Source: Mycobacterium sp. 155
Lineage (GTDB): Bacteria > Actinomycetota > Actinomycetes > Mycobacteriales > Mycobacteriaceae
NCBI RefSeq assembly: GCF_000373905.1
Contig: NZ_KB892705.1
Coordinates: 3,918,478-3,982,477 of the forward strand
Direction of reading: 5' to 3'
DNA length: 64,000 nt
The translations under genes were made by a program, and so were the position numbers. Numbering within the stretch: the first letter of the stretch is position 1; every line of letters starts with the position of its first letter. The notes under the pieces are model-generated. The model ran no database searches and had not been told where the DNA came from. It saw only the letters and a program-made list of their open reading frames with translations. Positions 1 through 9,718 of this stretch are shown piece by piece.

Positions 1-454
1 CGTGCCGGAAACCGGCGTTTGCACTGAGATCGATAAGGAGGTCGGTTAGTTCGCGCATGGCCTCGCGCTGCAGCGGACGAGCCTGGGCGCCCAGCGCGGG
101 CAATTCCCGTATCCAGCTCAAGGTCACGGCGGGGGCGGACTCGATGTGGTCGACATAGGCGCCGACGGCCTGTGAGATCTGGCTCTGCCAGGGTGCCTCG
201 GCGTCGACGGCGGCGCGGATCTCGTCGGCCAGGCGCGCGTTGTTGAGCCGAAGTAACTCGATGAAGCAGGCTTCCTTGCTGGAGAATTGGTCGTAGAACG
301 TGCGCTTGGAGGTGTGGGCGTACCGGACGACGTCGGCGACGGTGGTCTCGCGGTAGCCCTTGTCGGTGATCCCCGTCGCGAGCCCGTCGAGCAATCGCAG
401 CCGGAAGGTGTCGGTTCCGGCGGGAGCGCCGGAACCCGCGAGTGCAGCAGTCAT
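1..454 (-). CDS. TetR/AcrR-family transcriptional regulator (C-terminus cut by window edge)
   Basis: DNA-binding repressor of the TetR family, probably controlling the divergent P450 gene. The visible 151 residues begin at an ATG at 454 and include a typical N-terminal helix-turn-helix with the hallmark segment TSKRTFYDQFSSKEACF (about residues 48-64). After it starts the helical ligand-binding domain, which runs off the left edge. It is divergent from the P450 with 90 bases between start codons, and that gap holds two copies of a TGGTAC-N6-GTACC inverted repeat, a good candidate operator. The pairing TetR / P450 / msrA matches the order Rv0135c-Rv0136-Rv0137c of M. tuberculosis. The effector ligand cannot be told. 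Confidence 0.9.
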   Translation of the reverse strand, partial: MTAALAGSGAPAGTDTFRLRLLDGLATGITDKGYRETTVADVVRYAHTSKRTFYDQFSSKEACFIELLRLNNARLADEIRAAVDAEAPWQSQISQAVGAYVDHIESAPAVTLSWIRELPALGAQARPLQREAMRELTDLLIDLSANAGFRH

Positions 455-474
455 CTCACCACCCTTGCATCACC

Positions 475-525
475 TGGTACCTGGGAGTACCGTACTACAC
501 ACGTTAGTGGTACATCGCAGTACCA
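475..525. promoter_or_regulatory. Paired inverted repeats, probable TetR operator
   Basis: TGGTAC, six bases, GTACCG lies at 475-492 and TGGTAC, six bases, GTACCA at 508-525. The two centres are 33 bp apart, about three helical turns, in the gap between the divergent TetR and P450 genes. The arrangement is that expected for two TetR dimers on one face of the helix. Assignment to this regulator is inference. Confidence 0.6.
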
Positions 526-544
526 TCACGTGGCTGGAGATGGC

Positions 545-1888
545 ATGACCGAAACAGTGACCGTCATACAACCCGAAGTCGCCGGCATGCGGATCCCGCC
601 CGGTCCGCGGATCCCCGTGCTGTTCCAGGGCGCCGGGTATGCGTTCGCCCGGCGGTGGATGGTCAAACGGATATCCCGGCGCTACGGCGACATCTTCACC
701 CTTCGCCTCCCGATGTTCGGCCGCACCGTCATCGTCGCCGAACCGCAACTGGCCAAGCAGCTGTTCCAGGCCAACACCGAAGATGTCGGCAACATCCAGC
801 CCAACCTGAGTCGTATCCTCGGATCTGGCTCGGTGTTCGCGCTCGACGGCGCCGGTCACCGGCGCCGTCGCAAGCTGCTGACGCCGCCGTTCCACGGCAA
901 GAGCATCCGCAACTACGAAACCATCTTCGAAGAGGAAACTCTGCGCGAATCGGCCAGCTGGCCCGAGGGCCGGGAATTCGAAACGCTCGAGCCGATGATG
1001 CGCATCACCCTCAATGCCATCCTGCGTGCGGTATTCGGCGCCGACGGAGAACAACTCGACGAGTTGCGGCGCATCATCCCGCCCTGGGTGACTCTCGGAT
1101 CACGGCTCGCGGTGCTGCCCAACCCGACGCGGGACTACGGCCGGTTCAGCCCGTGGGCGCGGCTCGCCGAATACCGCAGGCAGTACGACGCGGTGATCGA
1201 CCGGCTGATCGAGCGGATCGAATCCGACCCCGAGTTCGAGCACCGCGACGACATCCTCGCGCTGCTGCTGCGCAGCACTTACGAGGATGGTTCGGCCATG
1301 TCCCGCAAGGACATCAGCGACGAGCTGCTCACACTGCTGGCTGCCGGGCACGAAACCACGGCGTCCACGCTGGGGTGGGCGTTTGAACGCATCAGCCGCC
1401 ACCCCGAGGTGCTCGCCGAACTGGTCACCGAGGCCGCCACCGCCGGCAACGAGTACCGTCAGGCGACCATCCTGGAGATACAGCGGGTCCGCACAGTCAT
1501 CGATTTCGCCGGCCGCCACGTCTACGCGCCCGCATTCGAACTCGGCGAGTGGGTGATCCCGCGCGGTTATTCGGTCATCGTCGCGCTCGCGGCGATTCAG
1601 GAACGGCCCGAGGAGTTCCCGGACCCGGGCCGGTTCGATCCGCAGCGGTTCGTCGGCAACCGTCCCGGCCTGGGCTGGATTCCATTCGGCGGCGGCACCC
1701 GGCGCTGCGTGGGTGCGGTGTTCGCCAACGTCGAGATAGACATCGTGCTGCGAACGGTGTTGCGGCACTTCGTCATCGAAACCACCACGGCACCCGGCGA
1801 AAAGGTGCACTCGCGCGGCGTGGCCTACACCCCGAAGTCAGGCGGTCGGGTCGTCGTGCACCGTCGCGCCACCCCGCTGGGGCAGTAG
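545..1888 (+). CDS. Cytochrome P450, CYP138-like
   Basis: Haem monooxygenase of 447 residues. The I-helix oxygen-binding motif AGHETT is at 267-272, the K-helix E-x-x-R is EIQR at 311-314, and the haem loop FGGGTRRCVG is at 381-390 with Cys388 as the thiolate ligand. There is no membrane anchor, so it should be soluble and need separate ferredoxin and reductase partners, none of which is nearby. The ATG at 545 is preferred over upstream in-frame starts because those run into the divergent regulator gene. Position between a TetR gene and msrA matches Rv0136 (cyp138). The substrate is unknown. Confidence 0.93.
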   Translation: MTETVTVIQPEVAGMRIPPGPRIPVLFQGAGYAFARRWMVKRISRRYGDIFTLRLPMFGRTVIVAEPQLAKQLFQANTEDVGNIQPNLSRILGSGSVFALDGAGHRRRRKLLTPPFHGKSIRNYETIFEEETLRESASWPEGREFETLEPMMRITLNAILRAVFGADGEQLDELRRIIPPWVTLGSRLAVLPNPTRDYGRFSPWARLAEYRRQYDAVIDRLIERIESDPEFEHRDDILALLLRSTYEDGSAMSRKDISDELLTLLAAGHETTASTLGWAFERISRHPEVLAELVTEAATAGNEYRQATILEIQRVRTVIDFAGRHVYAPAFELGEWVIPRGYSVIVALAAIQERPEEFPDPGRFDPQRFVGNRPGLGWIPFGGGTRRCVGAVFANVEIDIVLRTVLRHFVIETTTAPGEKVHSRGVAYTPKSGGRVVVHRRATPLGQ

Positions 1889-1891
1889 CGG

Positions 1892-2407
1892 TTACTGACT
1901 GGCGGTTTGGCGCTTCGGCAGCTTCCAGCCCGGCCGCGGAAAGTGGCAGGTGTAGCCGTTGGGGAAGTGCTGCAGGTAATCCTGGTGCTCGGGCTCAGCC
2001 TCCCAGAAGTCGACGGCAGGCGTGACCTCGGTGACCACCTTGCCCGGCCACAGGCCCGAGGCGTCGACGTCGGCGATGGTGTCCAGTGCGACGCGTTTCT
2101 GCTCGTCGTCGAGGTAGAAGATCGCCGAGCGGTAGCTGCTGCCGACGTCGTTTCCCTGCCGGTCCTTGGTGCTCGGATCGTGGATCTGGAAGAAGAACTC
2201 CAGCAGCGCCCGGTAATCGGTCTGGGCGGGGTCGTAGACGATCTCGACGGCCTCAGCATGGCCGGGATGATTGCGGTAGGTGGGGTGATCGTTGCGCCCA
2301 CCGGTGTAGCCCACTTGCGTCGACACCACGCCCGGTTGCTTGCGGATCAGATCTTCCATGCCCCAGAAGCAGCCGCCCGCCAGGATTGCCGTGGAGTAGT
2401 TGCTCAT
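1892..2407 (-). CDS. msrA: Peptide methionine sulfoxide reductase MsrA
   Basis: Reduces the S-epimer of methionine sulfoxide, free or in proteins, and so repairs oxidised proteins. The 171-residue product carries the catalytic GCFWG motif with nucleophilic Cys13 near the N-terminus, followed by the conserved TQVGYTGG and the [15 protein letters not shown] block. The start at 2407 places GCFWG at the usual distance from the N-terminus; a longer in-frame extension upstream looks non-coding. The gene ends three bases from the convergent P450 stop. The family is cytosolic and recycled by thioredoxin. Confidence 0.95.
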   Translation of the reverse strand: MSNYSTAILAGGCFWGMEDLIRKQPGVVSTQVGYTGGRNDHPTYRNHPGHAEAVEIVYDPAQTDYRALLEFFFQIHDPSTKDRQGNDVGSSYRSAIFYLDDEQKRVALDTIADVDASGLWPGKVVTEVTPAVDFWEAEPEHQDYLQHFPNGYTCHFPRPGWKLPKRQTASQ

Positions 2408-2630
2408 TGCGCGCGCTCCTTCAATAGGGTCTTCGGGCCAGTGGGTCCCATTGTGCTCCGGCGCTACCGTGGGGCCCACACGGATAGTAGTAACGGCAGC
2501 TCTCGCCGGTTTACTCCTGGCGGCCTCCGCAATCTGTGGGCCAGATGTGCTGCCAAGCAAGGCTGAACACCACGCCGATGGGCGTTAAACTCTTGTGCGC
2601 CAACTATATTACCGCGCTAGCCTGGCGAGC

Positions 2631-3449
2631 ATGACCGAAAAGCTCAAGGTCGACCTGCGCGGCGCTCCGCAGACCATGCTCGCGACGTTCTATGCCAAGG
2701 CGCTCGATGCCGACCTGCCGAACTCCGTTCTGCATGACACCTGGGCTAAGGGCATCGTCGATCGCATCGACTACGACTGGAGCCAGACCACCATCACGGC
2801 CGCGAACTCACCCGCGGTGACTACCCGCAGCGCGCACTTCGACAAATGGGCCCGCCAGTTCCTCGCGGTGCATCCCGAGGCCGTCGTGTTACACCTGGGC
2901 TGCGGGTTGGACAGCCGATTCTTCCGGTTGGCGCCCGGGCCGGGTGTCGAATGGTACGACATCGACTATCCCGACGTCGCGCGGTTACGCACCGAGCTCT
3001 ACCCAGCCGCGGAGCACTACCACGTCGTACCCGCCTCTGTTACGGATCCCGTTTGGCTGCAGGATATTCCGACCGGTAGGCCCACACTGATGATCGGCGA
3101 GGGCCTCACCATGTACCTCACCGAACAAGACGGGGTCGCCCTGCTGCGCAGGGTGGTGAACCGATTCGATTGCGGAGAACTGCAGTTCGACGCGTTCAAC
3201 TGGCTGGGCGTCAAAGCGCAGTGGATGAACGCCGTGGTGCGGCGCGCGGGAGCTCATCTGCATTGGGCGATCAACAAGCCCGAGGACATTCTCGATGCCG
3301 TCCCGGGCACCCGGTTGCTGGCTTGGGCGTCACCGTTCGACGACGGTTCGTTCGACCACGTGGTCTGGTACTACCGGTGGACCGTGAAGGCGATGGGGAT
3401 GCTGCCGGTGTTGCGATACATGGCGCAGTACCACCGCTACGCATTCTGA
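2631..3449 (+). CDS. Class I SAM-dependent methyltransferase, LCM (leucine carboxyl methyltransferase-like) family
   Basis: Putative O-methyltransferase of 272 residues, of the LCM/PPM1-like family that is expanded in mycobacteria. The SAM-binding region reads VVLHLGCGLDSRFFRL (about 85-100), followed by the acidic ribose-binding strand VEWYDIDYPDV, and a later block PTLMIGEGLTMYLTE. The ATG at 2631 is chosen over a GTG at 2595 since it gives the family-like N-terminus. It diverges from msrA and stands alone as a transcription unit. The substrate is unknown; family members act on small molecules or polyketides. Confidence 0.82.
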   Translation: MTEKLKVDLRGAPQTMLATFYAKALDADLPNSVLHDTWAKGIVDRIDYDWSQTTITAANSPAVTTRSAHFDKWARQFLAVHPEAVVLHLGCGLDSRFFRLAPGPGVEWYDIDYPDVARLRTELYPAAEHYHVVPASVTDPVWLQDIPTGRPTLMIGEGLTMYLTEQDGVALLRRVVNRFDCGELQFDAFNWLGVKAQWMNAVVRRAGAHLHWAINKPEDILDAVPGTRLLAWASPFDDGSFDHVVWYYRWTVKAMGMLPVLRYMAQYHRYAF

Positions 3450-3504
3450 GCCCGAGGAGCGGTGGTGGGCCTACGACGTCGGCGTCGATGCATAACCTGG
3501 ACGG

Positions 3505-4404
3505 GTGGCGACCGCCAGTGTGGTGTTCAACGGCCCGGCGAGTCCCGGTCTGACGCTGGTTCCGCTGCGCCGCAGTGCCGGTGATCCATGCTTTCGCACC
3601 GGTGCCGACGGGGCGATCTGGCGCACGAGCCTCATGCGTACCGGCCCGGTCACCGCCCGGATCAGCAAGACGGCGCACGACACCGTCGACTGCGAGGCCT
3701 GGGGTGGCGGCACTGCGGAGTTCCTGGATGGGCTGCCGGACCTGCTGGGTGCGGCCGACGACGACAGCGACTTCGATCCGGTGGAGCCGACGATCGCCGA
3801 GGCCTATCGGCGCACCCCCCATCTGCGGCTGGGTCGCACCGGGCGGGTGCTCGAGGCACTGATCCCGGCGATCATCGAGCAGCGGGTGTCGGGCCTGGAC
3901 GCCTGGCGGGCCTGGCGCGCACTGGTCACCCGCTACGGTGCGCCGGCACCCGGGCCTGCGCCGAGCGGGATGCGCGTCGTGCCTAGCGCCGAAGTGTGGC
4001 GACGCATCCCGTCGTGGGAATTTCATCGGGCCAATGTGGATCCGGGCCGGGCCCGCACCATCGTCGGTTGTGCGCAGCGGGCCGATGCGCTGGAGCGGCT
4101 GGCTCCGGACCGGGCAGTCGCGGGCCTGCGGTCGCTACCGGGAGTAGGGGAGTGGACCGCAGCGGAGACCGTGCAACGCGCGTTCGGTGACTCCGATGCG
4201 CTGTCGGTCGGCGACTACCACCTGGCCAAGGTGGTGGGGTTGAGCCTATTGGGTACGCCGATCGACGATGCGGCCATGGTCGAGCTGTTGGAGCCGCTGC
4301 GGCCGCATCGGCACCGGGCGGTGCGACTACTGGAAGCCAGTGGGCTGGCGGTCAATCCGCGTCGTGGTGCCCGTCAGGCGATACCGAATCTGTGGGCCCT
4401 GTGA
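3505..4404 (+). CDS. HhH-GPD DNA glycosylase, 3-methyladenine glycosylase II (AlkA)-like
   Basis: Base-excision repair glycosylase of 299 residues that should remove alkylated bases. The helix-hairpin-helix appears as SLPGVGEWTA (about 211-220), followed by the catalytic loop LSVGDYHL, whose Asp sits where AlkA has its catalytic aspartate. The N-terminal ~90 residues resemble the AlkA-type beta domain. The start is a GTG at 3505, giving an N-terminus that begins just before the first beta-strand. No Fe-S cluster cysteines are present. It is followed by a 0.7-kb gap, so it is probably monocistronic. Confidence 0.85.
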   Translation: MATASVVFNGPASPGLTLVPLRRSAGDPCFRTGADGAIWRTSLMRTGPVTARISKTAHDTVDCEAWGGGTAEFLDGLPDLLGAADDDSDFDPVEPTIAEAYRRTPHLRLGRTGRVLEALIPAIIEQRVSGLDAWRAWRALVTRYGAPAPGPAPSGMRVVPSAEVWRRIPSWEFHRANVDPGRARTIVGCAQRADALERLAPDRAVAGLRSLPGVGEWTAAETVQRAFGDSDALSVGDYHLAKVVGLSLLGTPIDDAAMVELLEPLRPHRHRAVRLLEASGLAVNPRRGARQAIPNLWAL

Positions 4405-5122
4405 GTCCGCGGTACCCGGATACGCACCTGCCCGTATAGCGGCGACGCTGCCGAAGGCCGGCGTGCTGGACACGACGAAAACCGCTGGGCGGTACGGTAA
4501 TCCAGACGTTGTACTGGAAGTCCTACCGCAAGATGCAGCAAAACCCTTGGTAAGCAGCGAGCTACGATCTGATAGCGATTTCGTGATGTCGATGTCTGTC
4601 GGAGCGGTCCCGATGTCGATGTCTACGATGGTGGTCGCGCTCAATGCGCAGCTGCTGTGCTGGCTCGATCTGTGGCCCGAAACGGGCAGTAAAAGGCTAT
4701 TCCAGCGTGTCGCGAGCAAAATCTAAGAATCTGACCAGGCTTTTCTGCAAACCCAACAGGTTCATATAACAACTGTATAACGCCATTGTTAAGTCGGTGT
4801 AGCAAATACAAATAGCTGCTGAGCAGACCTCGGGGCGATCGGTGCGGGCCTGGAAGTAGTTTGGCTGAGCTATGAAATCCCAAGCGGGGCAGGGCTTTTC
4901 CGGAAGCTTGTACATTGGTAGACGGATGGGACGGGTCGAGCGGGGAAATATGGTTAGGCTTAGCTAAGTTGGCGTGCCGCACGGTATTTGCCCTATCGTT
5001 TTGTCCACTTATGGTTGTCCACTTGGTGTGTCGGACATAGCCGTCGTTCATCGCCGCACGAACGGCTTGCCTCGCCGAGTGGCCTACGCCAGCTTTTGAG
5101 CGTGGTTGGAGGGCTAGTGGTA
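4405..5122. other. 718-bp non-coding region upstream of gltB
   Basis: No convincing gene is seen here; short open frames lack ribosome sites and codon bias. The stretch is AT-richer than its surroundings, especially 4720-4990. It holds a 13-base direct repeat (GATGTCGATGTCT at 4585-4597 and 4612-4624), an IdeR-like box (4949-4967), and a repeated TTGTCCACTT (5001-5010 and 5015-5024). A GGAGGG at 5108-5113 is the likely gltB ribosome site. Confidence 0.6.
4949..4967. promoter_or_regulatory. IdeR-like iron box upstream of gltB
   Basis: TATGGTTAGGCTTAGCTAA matches 15 of 19 positions of the mycobacterial iron-box consensus TTAGGTTAGGCTAACCTAA. It lies 156 bases before the chosen gltB ATG, a plausible promoter distance. 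Glutamate synthase is an iron-sulfur flavoenzyme, so iron control would make sense. Binding by IdeR is inferred. Confidence 0.6.
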
Positions 5123-8100
5123 ATGGCGCCCAATAAGGTCGGGTTGTACAACTCCGCATACGAACATGACGCCTGCGGCGTCGCGATGGTCGCCGATATG
5201 CACGGCCGTCGCAGTCGCGACATCGTGGACAAGGCGATCACGGCGCTGCTGAACCTGGAGCACCGTGGCGCTGCGGGCGCGGAACCCAACACCGGCGACG
5301 GCGCAGGCATTCTCCTGCAGGTACCTGACGAGTTCCTGCGCGCTGTCTGCAAGGAACAAGAAGGCTTGGAGCTCCCTCCCGAGGGCAGCTACGCCACCGG
5401 TATCGCGTTCCTCCCGCAGTCCTCGCGCGACGCCAAGCTGGCGTGCGAGGCAGTCGAGAAGATCGTCGAGGCCGAGGGGCTGAAGCTGCTGGGCTGGCGC
5501 GACGTCCCGCACGACGACTCTTCGCTGGGCGCACTGGCCCGTGACGCCTTGCCGACGCTGCGTCAGGTCTTCATCGGCGGCGCCGAAGGTATGGAGCTGG
5601 AACGCCGTGCCTACGTCATCCGCAAGCGCGCCGAACACGAACTCGGCACCAAGGGCCCCGGCCAGGACGGCCCCGGCCGCGAGACCGTGTATTTCCCCAG
5701 CCTTTCGGGCAAGACGATCGTCTACAAGGGCATGTTGACCACGCCGCAGCTGCGAGCGTTCTACCTGGACCTACAGGATAAACGGCTGACCAGTGCACTG
5801 GGCATCGTGCACTCCCGGTTCTCCACCAACACCTTCCCGTCGTGGCCGCTGGCGCATCCGTTCCGCCGCATCGCCCACAACGGTGAGATCAACACCGTCA
5901 CCGGCAACGAGAACTGGATGCGGGCCCGCGAGGCGCTCATCCACACCGACGTGTTCGGGTACCACAACGACCTGAACAAGATCTTCCCGGTGTGTACCCC
6001 GGGCGCCTCGGACACGGCCCGGTTCGACGAGGTCCTCGAACTGCTGCACCTCGGCGGGCGTCCCCTGCACCATGCGGTGCTGATGATGATTCCCGAGGCC
6101 TGGGAACGCAACGAGGAAATGGACCCGGCCCGCCGGGCCTTTTATCAGTACCACGGCTCGCTCATGGAGCCGTGGGACGGTCCGGCATCGGTTTGCTTCA
6201 CCGACGGCACCGTCGTCGGCGCCGTGCTTGACCGCAACGGGCTGCGACCGTCGCGTATCTGGGTGACCAACGACGGTTTGGTCGTCATGGCGTCCGAGGC
6301 CGGCGTCTTGGATCTCGATCCCTCGACCGTGGTGCAGAAGATGCGCCTTCAGCCCGGCCGGATGTTCCTGGTGGATATGGCCCAGGGCCGCATCGTCTCC
6401 GATGAGGAGATCAAGGCCGAGCTGGCCGCCGAACACCCCTACCAGGAATGGTTGGACGCCGGGCTGTTCCACATCGACGAGCTGCCCCAGGGCAAGTACG
6501 TCAAGATGCCGCACGACCGGGTGGTCCACCGCCAGCAGGCGTTCGGCTACACCTACGAAGAGCTGAACCTGCTGATCGCGCCCATGGCACGTACCGGCGC
6601 TGAAGCGCTCGGGTCGATGGGCACCGACACGCCGATGGCCGTGCTGTCGCAGCGGCCCCGGATGCTGTTCGACTACTTCCAGCAGCTGTTCGCCCAGGTG
6701 ACCAACCCGCCGCTGGACGCCATCCGCGAAGAGGTGGTCACCAGCCTGCAGGGCGCCATCGGTCCCGAGGGTGACCTGCTCAACCCCGATGAGAACTCGT
6801 GTCGTCAGATTGTGCTGCCGCAGCCGATCCTGCGTAACGCCGAGCTGTCCAAGCTCGTCGACGTCGACCCCGACCACGAGATCCGCGGCCGTAAGCACGG
6901 CATGCGGGCCGCGGTGGTGAACTGCCTGTACCCGGTGGCCGACGGTGGCGCCGGCCTGCGCCGGGCGCTGGAGGACGTACGCACCAAGGTGTCGCAGGCC
7001 ATCCGCAACGGAGCCCGCATCATCGTGCTCTCCGACCGCGAATCCAACGAATGGCTCGCGCCGATTCCGTCACTGCTCGCCGTCTCCGCCGTCCACCATC
7101 ACCTGGTCCGGGAACGCAGCCGCACCCAGGTGGGCCTTGTGGTCGAATGCGGCGACGCCCGCGAGGTGCACCACATGGCCATGCTGTGTGGTTTCGGCGC
7201 GGCAGCGATCAACCCGTACATGGCGTTCGAATCGATCGAGGACATGATCGACCGCGGCATCATCACCGGGCTGACCAGTGACCAGGCCAAGGCCAACTAT
7301 GTGAAGGCCGCGGGCAAGGGTGTCCTCAAGGTGATGTCCAAGATGGGCATCTCTACGCTGGCCTCCTACACCGGTGCCCAGCTGTTCCAGGCGGTCGGCG
7401 TCGGCCGGCGGGTGCTCGACGAGTACTTCACCGGATTGCACTGCCCTACAGGCGGTATCGGCCTCGACGACATCGCCTCCGAGGTGGCCGCGCGGCACGA
7501 GCTGGCGTACCTGGACCGGCCCGACGAGTGGGCACACCGCGAACTGGAGGTCGGCGGCGAGTACCAGTGGCGCCGCGAGGGCGAGTACCACCTGTTCAAT
7601 CCGGACACGGTGTTCAAGCTGCAGCACTCGACCCGCACCGGGCAGTACTCGGTCTTCAAGGAGTACACCCAGCTGGTCGACGACCAGAGCGAGCGGATAG
7701 CTTCGCTGCGCGGGCTGTTGAAGTTCAAAGACGGTGTACGGACGCCGATTTCGATCGACGAGGTAGAGCCCGCCAGCGAGATCGTCAAGCGGTTCTCCAC
7801 CGGTGCGATGAGCTACGGCTCGATCTCGGCCGAGGCCCACGAGACGCTGGCCATCGCGATGAACCGGCTCGGTGGCCGGTCCAACTCGGGTGAGGGCGGT
7901 GAGAGTGTCGACCGCTTCGAGCCCGACGCCAACGGTGACTGGCGCCGCAGTGCCATCAAGCAGGTGGCATCCGCCCGGTTCGGCGTGACCAGCCACTACC
8001 TGACCAACTGCACCGACATCCAGATCAAGATGGCCCAGGGCGCCAAGCCCGGTGAGGGCGGGCAGCTTCCGGCGCACAAGGTGTACCCGTGGGTGGCCGA

Positions 8101-9718
8101 GGTGCGGCATTCGACGCCGGGCGTCGGGCTCATCTCACCGCCGCCGCACCACGACATCTACTCGATCGAGGATCTGGCGCAGCTGATCCACGACTTGAAG
8201 AACGCCAACCCGGCAGCGCGCATCCACGTCAAGCTGGTGAGTGAGAACGGCGTCGGAACCGTGGCCGCGGGTGTTTCGAAAGCGCACGCCGACGTGGTGC
8301 TCATCTCCGGGCACGACGGCGGCACGGGTGCCACCCCACTGACTTCGCAGAAGCATGCGGGCGCCCCCTGGGAACTGGGCCTGGCCGAGACTCAGCAAAC
8401 GCTGCTGCTGAACGGGCTTCGCGACCGGATCGTGGTACAGGTGGACGGTCAGCTCAAGACGGGCCGCGACGTGGTCGTCGCCGCGCTGTTGGGCGCCGAG
8501 GAGTTCGGCTTCGCCACCGCTCCGCTGGTGGTGTCGGGCTGCATCATGATGCGGGTCTGCCACCTCGACACCTGCCCGGTGGGCGTGGCCACCCAGAACC
8601 CGGCGCTGCGCGCGCGCTTCAACGGCAAGCCCGAGTTCGTCGAGAACTTCTTCATGTTCATCGCCGAGGAAGTCCGCGAACTCATGGCCCAGTTGGGCTT
8701 CCGCACGGTCAATGAGATGGTCGGCCAGGTCGACATGCTGGACACCAGCCGCGCCGCCGAGCACTGGAAGGCCTACAAGCTCGACCTGTCGCCGGTGTTG
8801 CACGAGCCGGAATCGGCCTTCATGAATCAGGACCTGTACTGCAGTTCGCGCCAAGACCACGGTCTGGACAAGGCGCTCGATCAGCAGCTCATCGTTCAGA
8901 GCCGCGAAGCATTGGACACGGCTACGCCGGTCCGTTTCTCGACCAAGATCACCAACGTCAACCGCACCGTAGGCACCATGTTGGGCCACGAGGTCACCAA
9001 AGCCTATGGCGAGCAGGGGCTTCCGGACGGAACCATCGATATCACGTTCGAGGGCTCCGCTGGCAACAGCTTCGGCGCATTCGTGCCGCGTGGCATTACG
9101 CTGCGGGTGTACGGCGACGCCAACGACTATGTCGGCAAGGGCCTTTCGGGCGGTCGCATCGTGGTCCGGCCCTCCGACAATGCGCCGGCCGGTTACGTTG
9201 CCGAGAACAACATCATCGGCGGCAACGTGATCCTGTTCGGCGCCACCAGCGGTCAGGCCTTCCTGCGCGGTGTAGTGGGCGAGCGGTTCGCCGTCCGCAA
9301 CTCGGGTGCGCACGCCGTCGTGGAGGGGGTAGGCGACCACGGCTGTGAGTACATGACCGGCGGCAAGGTGGTCATCCTCGGTGCCACCGGACGCAACTTC
9401 GCCGCGGGCATGTCCGGTGGCATGGCCTATGTGTACGACCCGGCCGGTACGTTCCCGCAGAATGTGAATGCGGAGATGGTCGATCTTGACGGTTTGGACG
9501 GCACCGACCGCGAATGGCTGCGCGGTATGATCACCGCGCACGTCGACGCGACGGATTCGGCCGTGGGACAGCGGATTCTGGCCGACTGGGATGGCGAGAC
9601 GGAGAACTTCGTGAAGGTAATGCCGCGGGATTACAAACGGGTGCTGGCGGCGATCGCTGAAGCTGAGGCTGCCGGTTCTGATGTCAACGAATCGATCATG
9701 GCGGCGGCTCGTGGCTGA
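5123..9718 (+). CDS. gltB: Glutamate synthase (NADPH) large subunit
   Basis: Large subunit of GOGAT, 1531 residues. It takes the amide ammonia of glutamine and transfers it to 2-oxoglutarate, giving glutamate; electrons come from GltD. After a short propeptide the N-terminal nucleophile is the Cys of [14 protein letters not shown] (about Cys17). The amidotransferase domain is followed by the FMN/synthase domain, with [3Fe-4S] cysteines in [17 protein letters not shown] (about 1137-1153), and by the C-terminal beta-helix rich in GG repeats. The ATG at 5123 is chosen because it has GGAGGG nine bases upstream and fits the short propeptide. It overlaps gltD by eight bases, so the two are co-translated. 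An iron box and DnaA-box-like repeats precede it. Confidence 0.97.
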   Translation: MAPNKVGLYNSAYEHDACGVAMVADMHGRRSRDIVDKAITALLNLEHRGAAGAEPNTGDGAGILLQVPDEFLRAVCKEQEGLELPPEGSYATGIAFLPQSSRDAKLACEAVEKIVEAEGLKLLGWRDVPHDDSSLGALARDALPTLRQVFIGGAEGMELERRAYVIRKRAEHELGTKGPGQDGPGRETVYFPSLSGKTIVYKGMLTTPQLRAFYLDLQDKRLTSALGIVHSRFSTNTFPSWPLAHPFRRIAHNGEINTVTGNENWMRAREALIHTDVFGYHNDLNKIFPVCTPGASDTARFDEVLELLHLGGRPLHHAVLMMIPEAWERNEEMDPARRAFYQYHGSLMEPWDGPASVCFTDGTVVGAVLDRNGLRPSRIWVTNDGLVVMASEAGVLDLDPSTVVQKMRLQPGRMFLVDMAQGRIVSDEEIKAELAAEHPYQEWLDAGLFHIDELPQGKYVKMPHDRVVHRQQAFGYTYEELNLLIAPMARTGAEALGSMGTDTPMAVLSQRPRMLFDYFQQLFAQVTNPPLDAIREEVVTSLQGAIGPEGDLLNPDENSCRQIVLPQPILRNAELSKLVDVDPDHEIRGRKHGMRAAVVNCLYPVADGGAGLRRALEDVRTKVSQAIRNGARIIVLSDRESNEWLAPIPSLLAVSAVHHHLVRERSRTQVGLVVECGDAREVHHMAMLCGFGAAAINPYMAFESIEDMIDRGIITGLTSDQAKANYVKAAGKGVLKVMSKMGISTLASYTGAQLFQAVGVGRRVLDEYFTGLHCPTGGIGLDDIASEVAARHELAYLDRPDEWAHRELEVGGEYQWRREGEYHLFNPDTVFKLQHSTRTGQYSVFKEYTQLVDDQSERIASLRGLLKFKDGVRTPISIDEVEPASEIVKRFSTGAMSYGSISAEAHETLAIAMNRLGGRSNSGEGGESVDRFEPDANGDWRRSAIKQVASARFGVTSHYLTNCTDIQIKMAQGAKPGEGGQLPAHKVYPWVAEVRHSTPGVGLISPPPHHDIYSIEDLAQLIHDLKNANPAARIHVKLVSENGVGTVAAGVSKAHADVVLISGHDGGTGATPLTSQKHAGAPWELGLAETQQTLLLNGLRDRIVVQVDGQLKTGRDVVVAALLGAEEFGFATAPLVVSGCIMMRVCHLDTCPVGVATQNPALRARFNGKPEFVENFFMFIAEEVRELMAQLGFRTVNEMVGQVDMLDTSRAAEHWKAYKLDLSPVLHEPESAFMNQDLYCSSRQDHGLDKALDQQLIVQSREALDTATPVRFSTKITNVNRTVGTMLGHEVTKAYGEQGLPDGTIDITFEGSAGNSFGAFVPRGITLRVYGDANDYVGKGLSGGRIVVRPSDNAPAGYVAENNIIGGNVILFGATSGQAFLRGVVGERFAVRNSGAHAVVEGVGDHGCEYMTGGKVVILGATGRNFAAGMSGGMAYVYDPAGTFPQNVNAEMVDLDGLDGTDREWLRGMITAHVDATDSAVGQRILADWDGETENFVKVMPRDYKRVLAAIAEAEAAGSDVNESIMAAARG

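Noticed and set aside
4327..4719. 130-codon minus-strand frame before gltB
   Set aside because: Ser/Thr-rich without ribosome site or recognisable domain; overlaps the end of the glycosylase gene.
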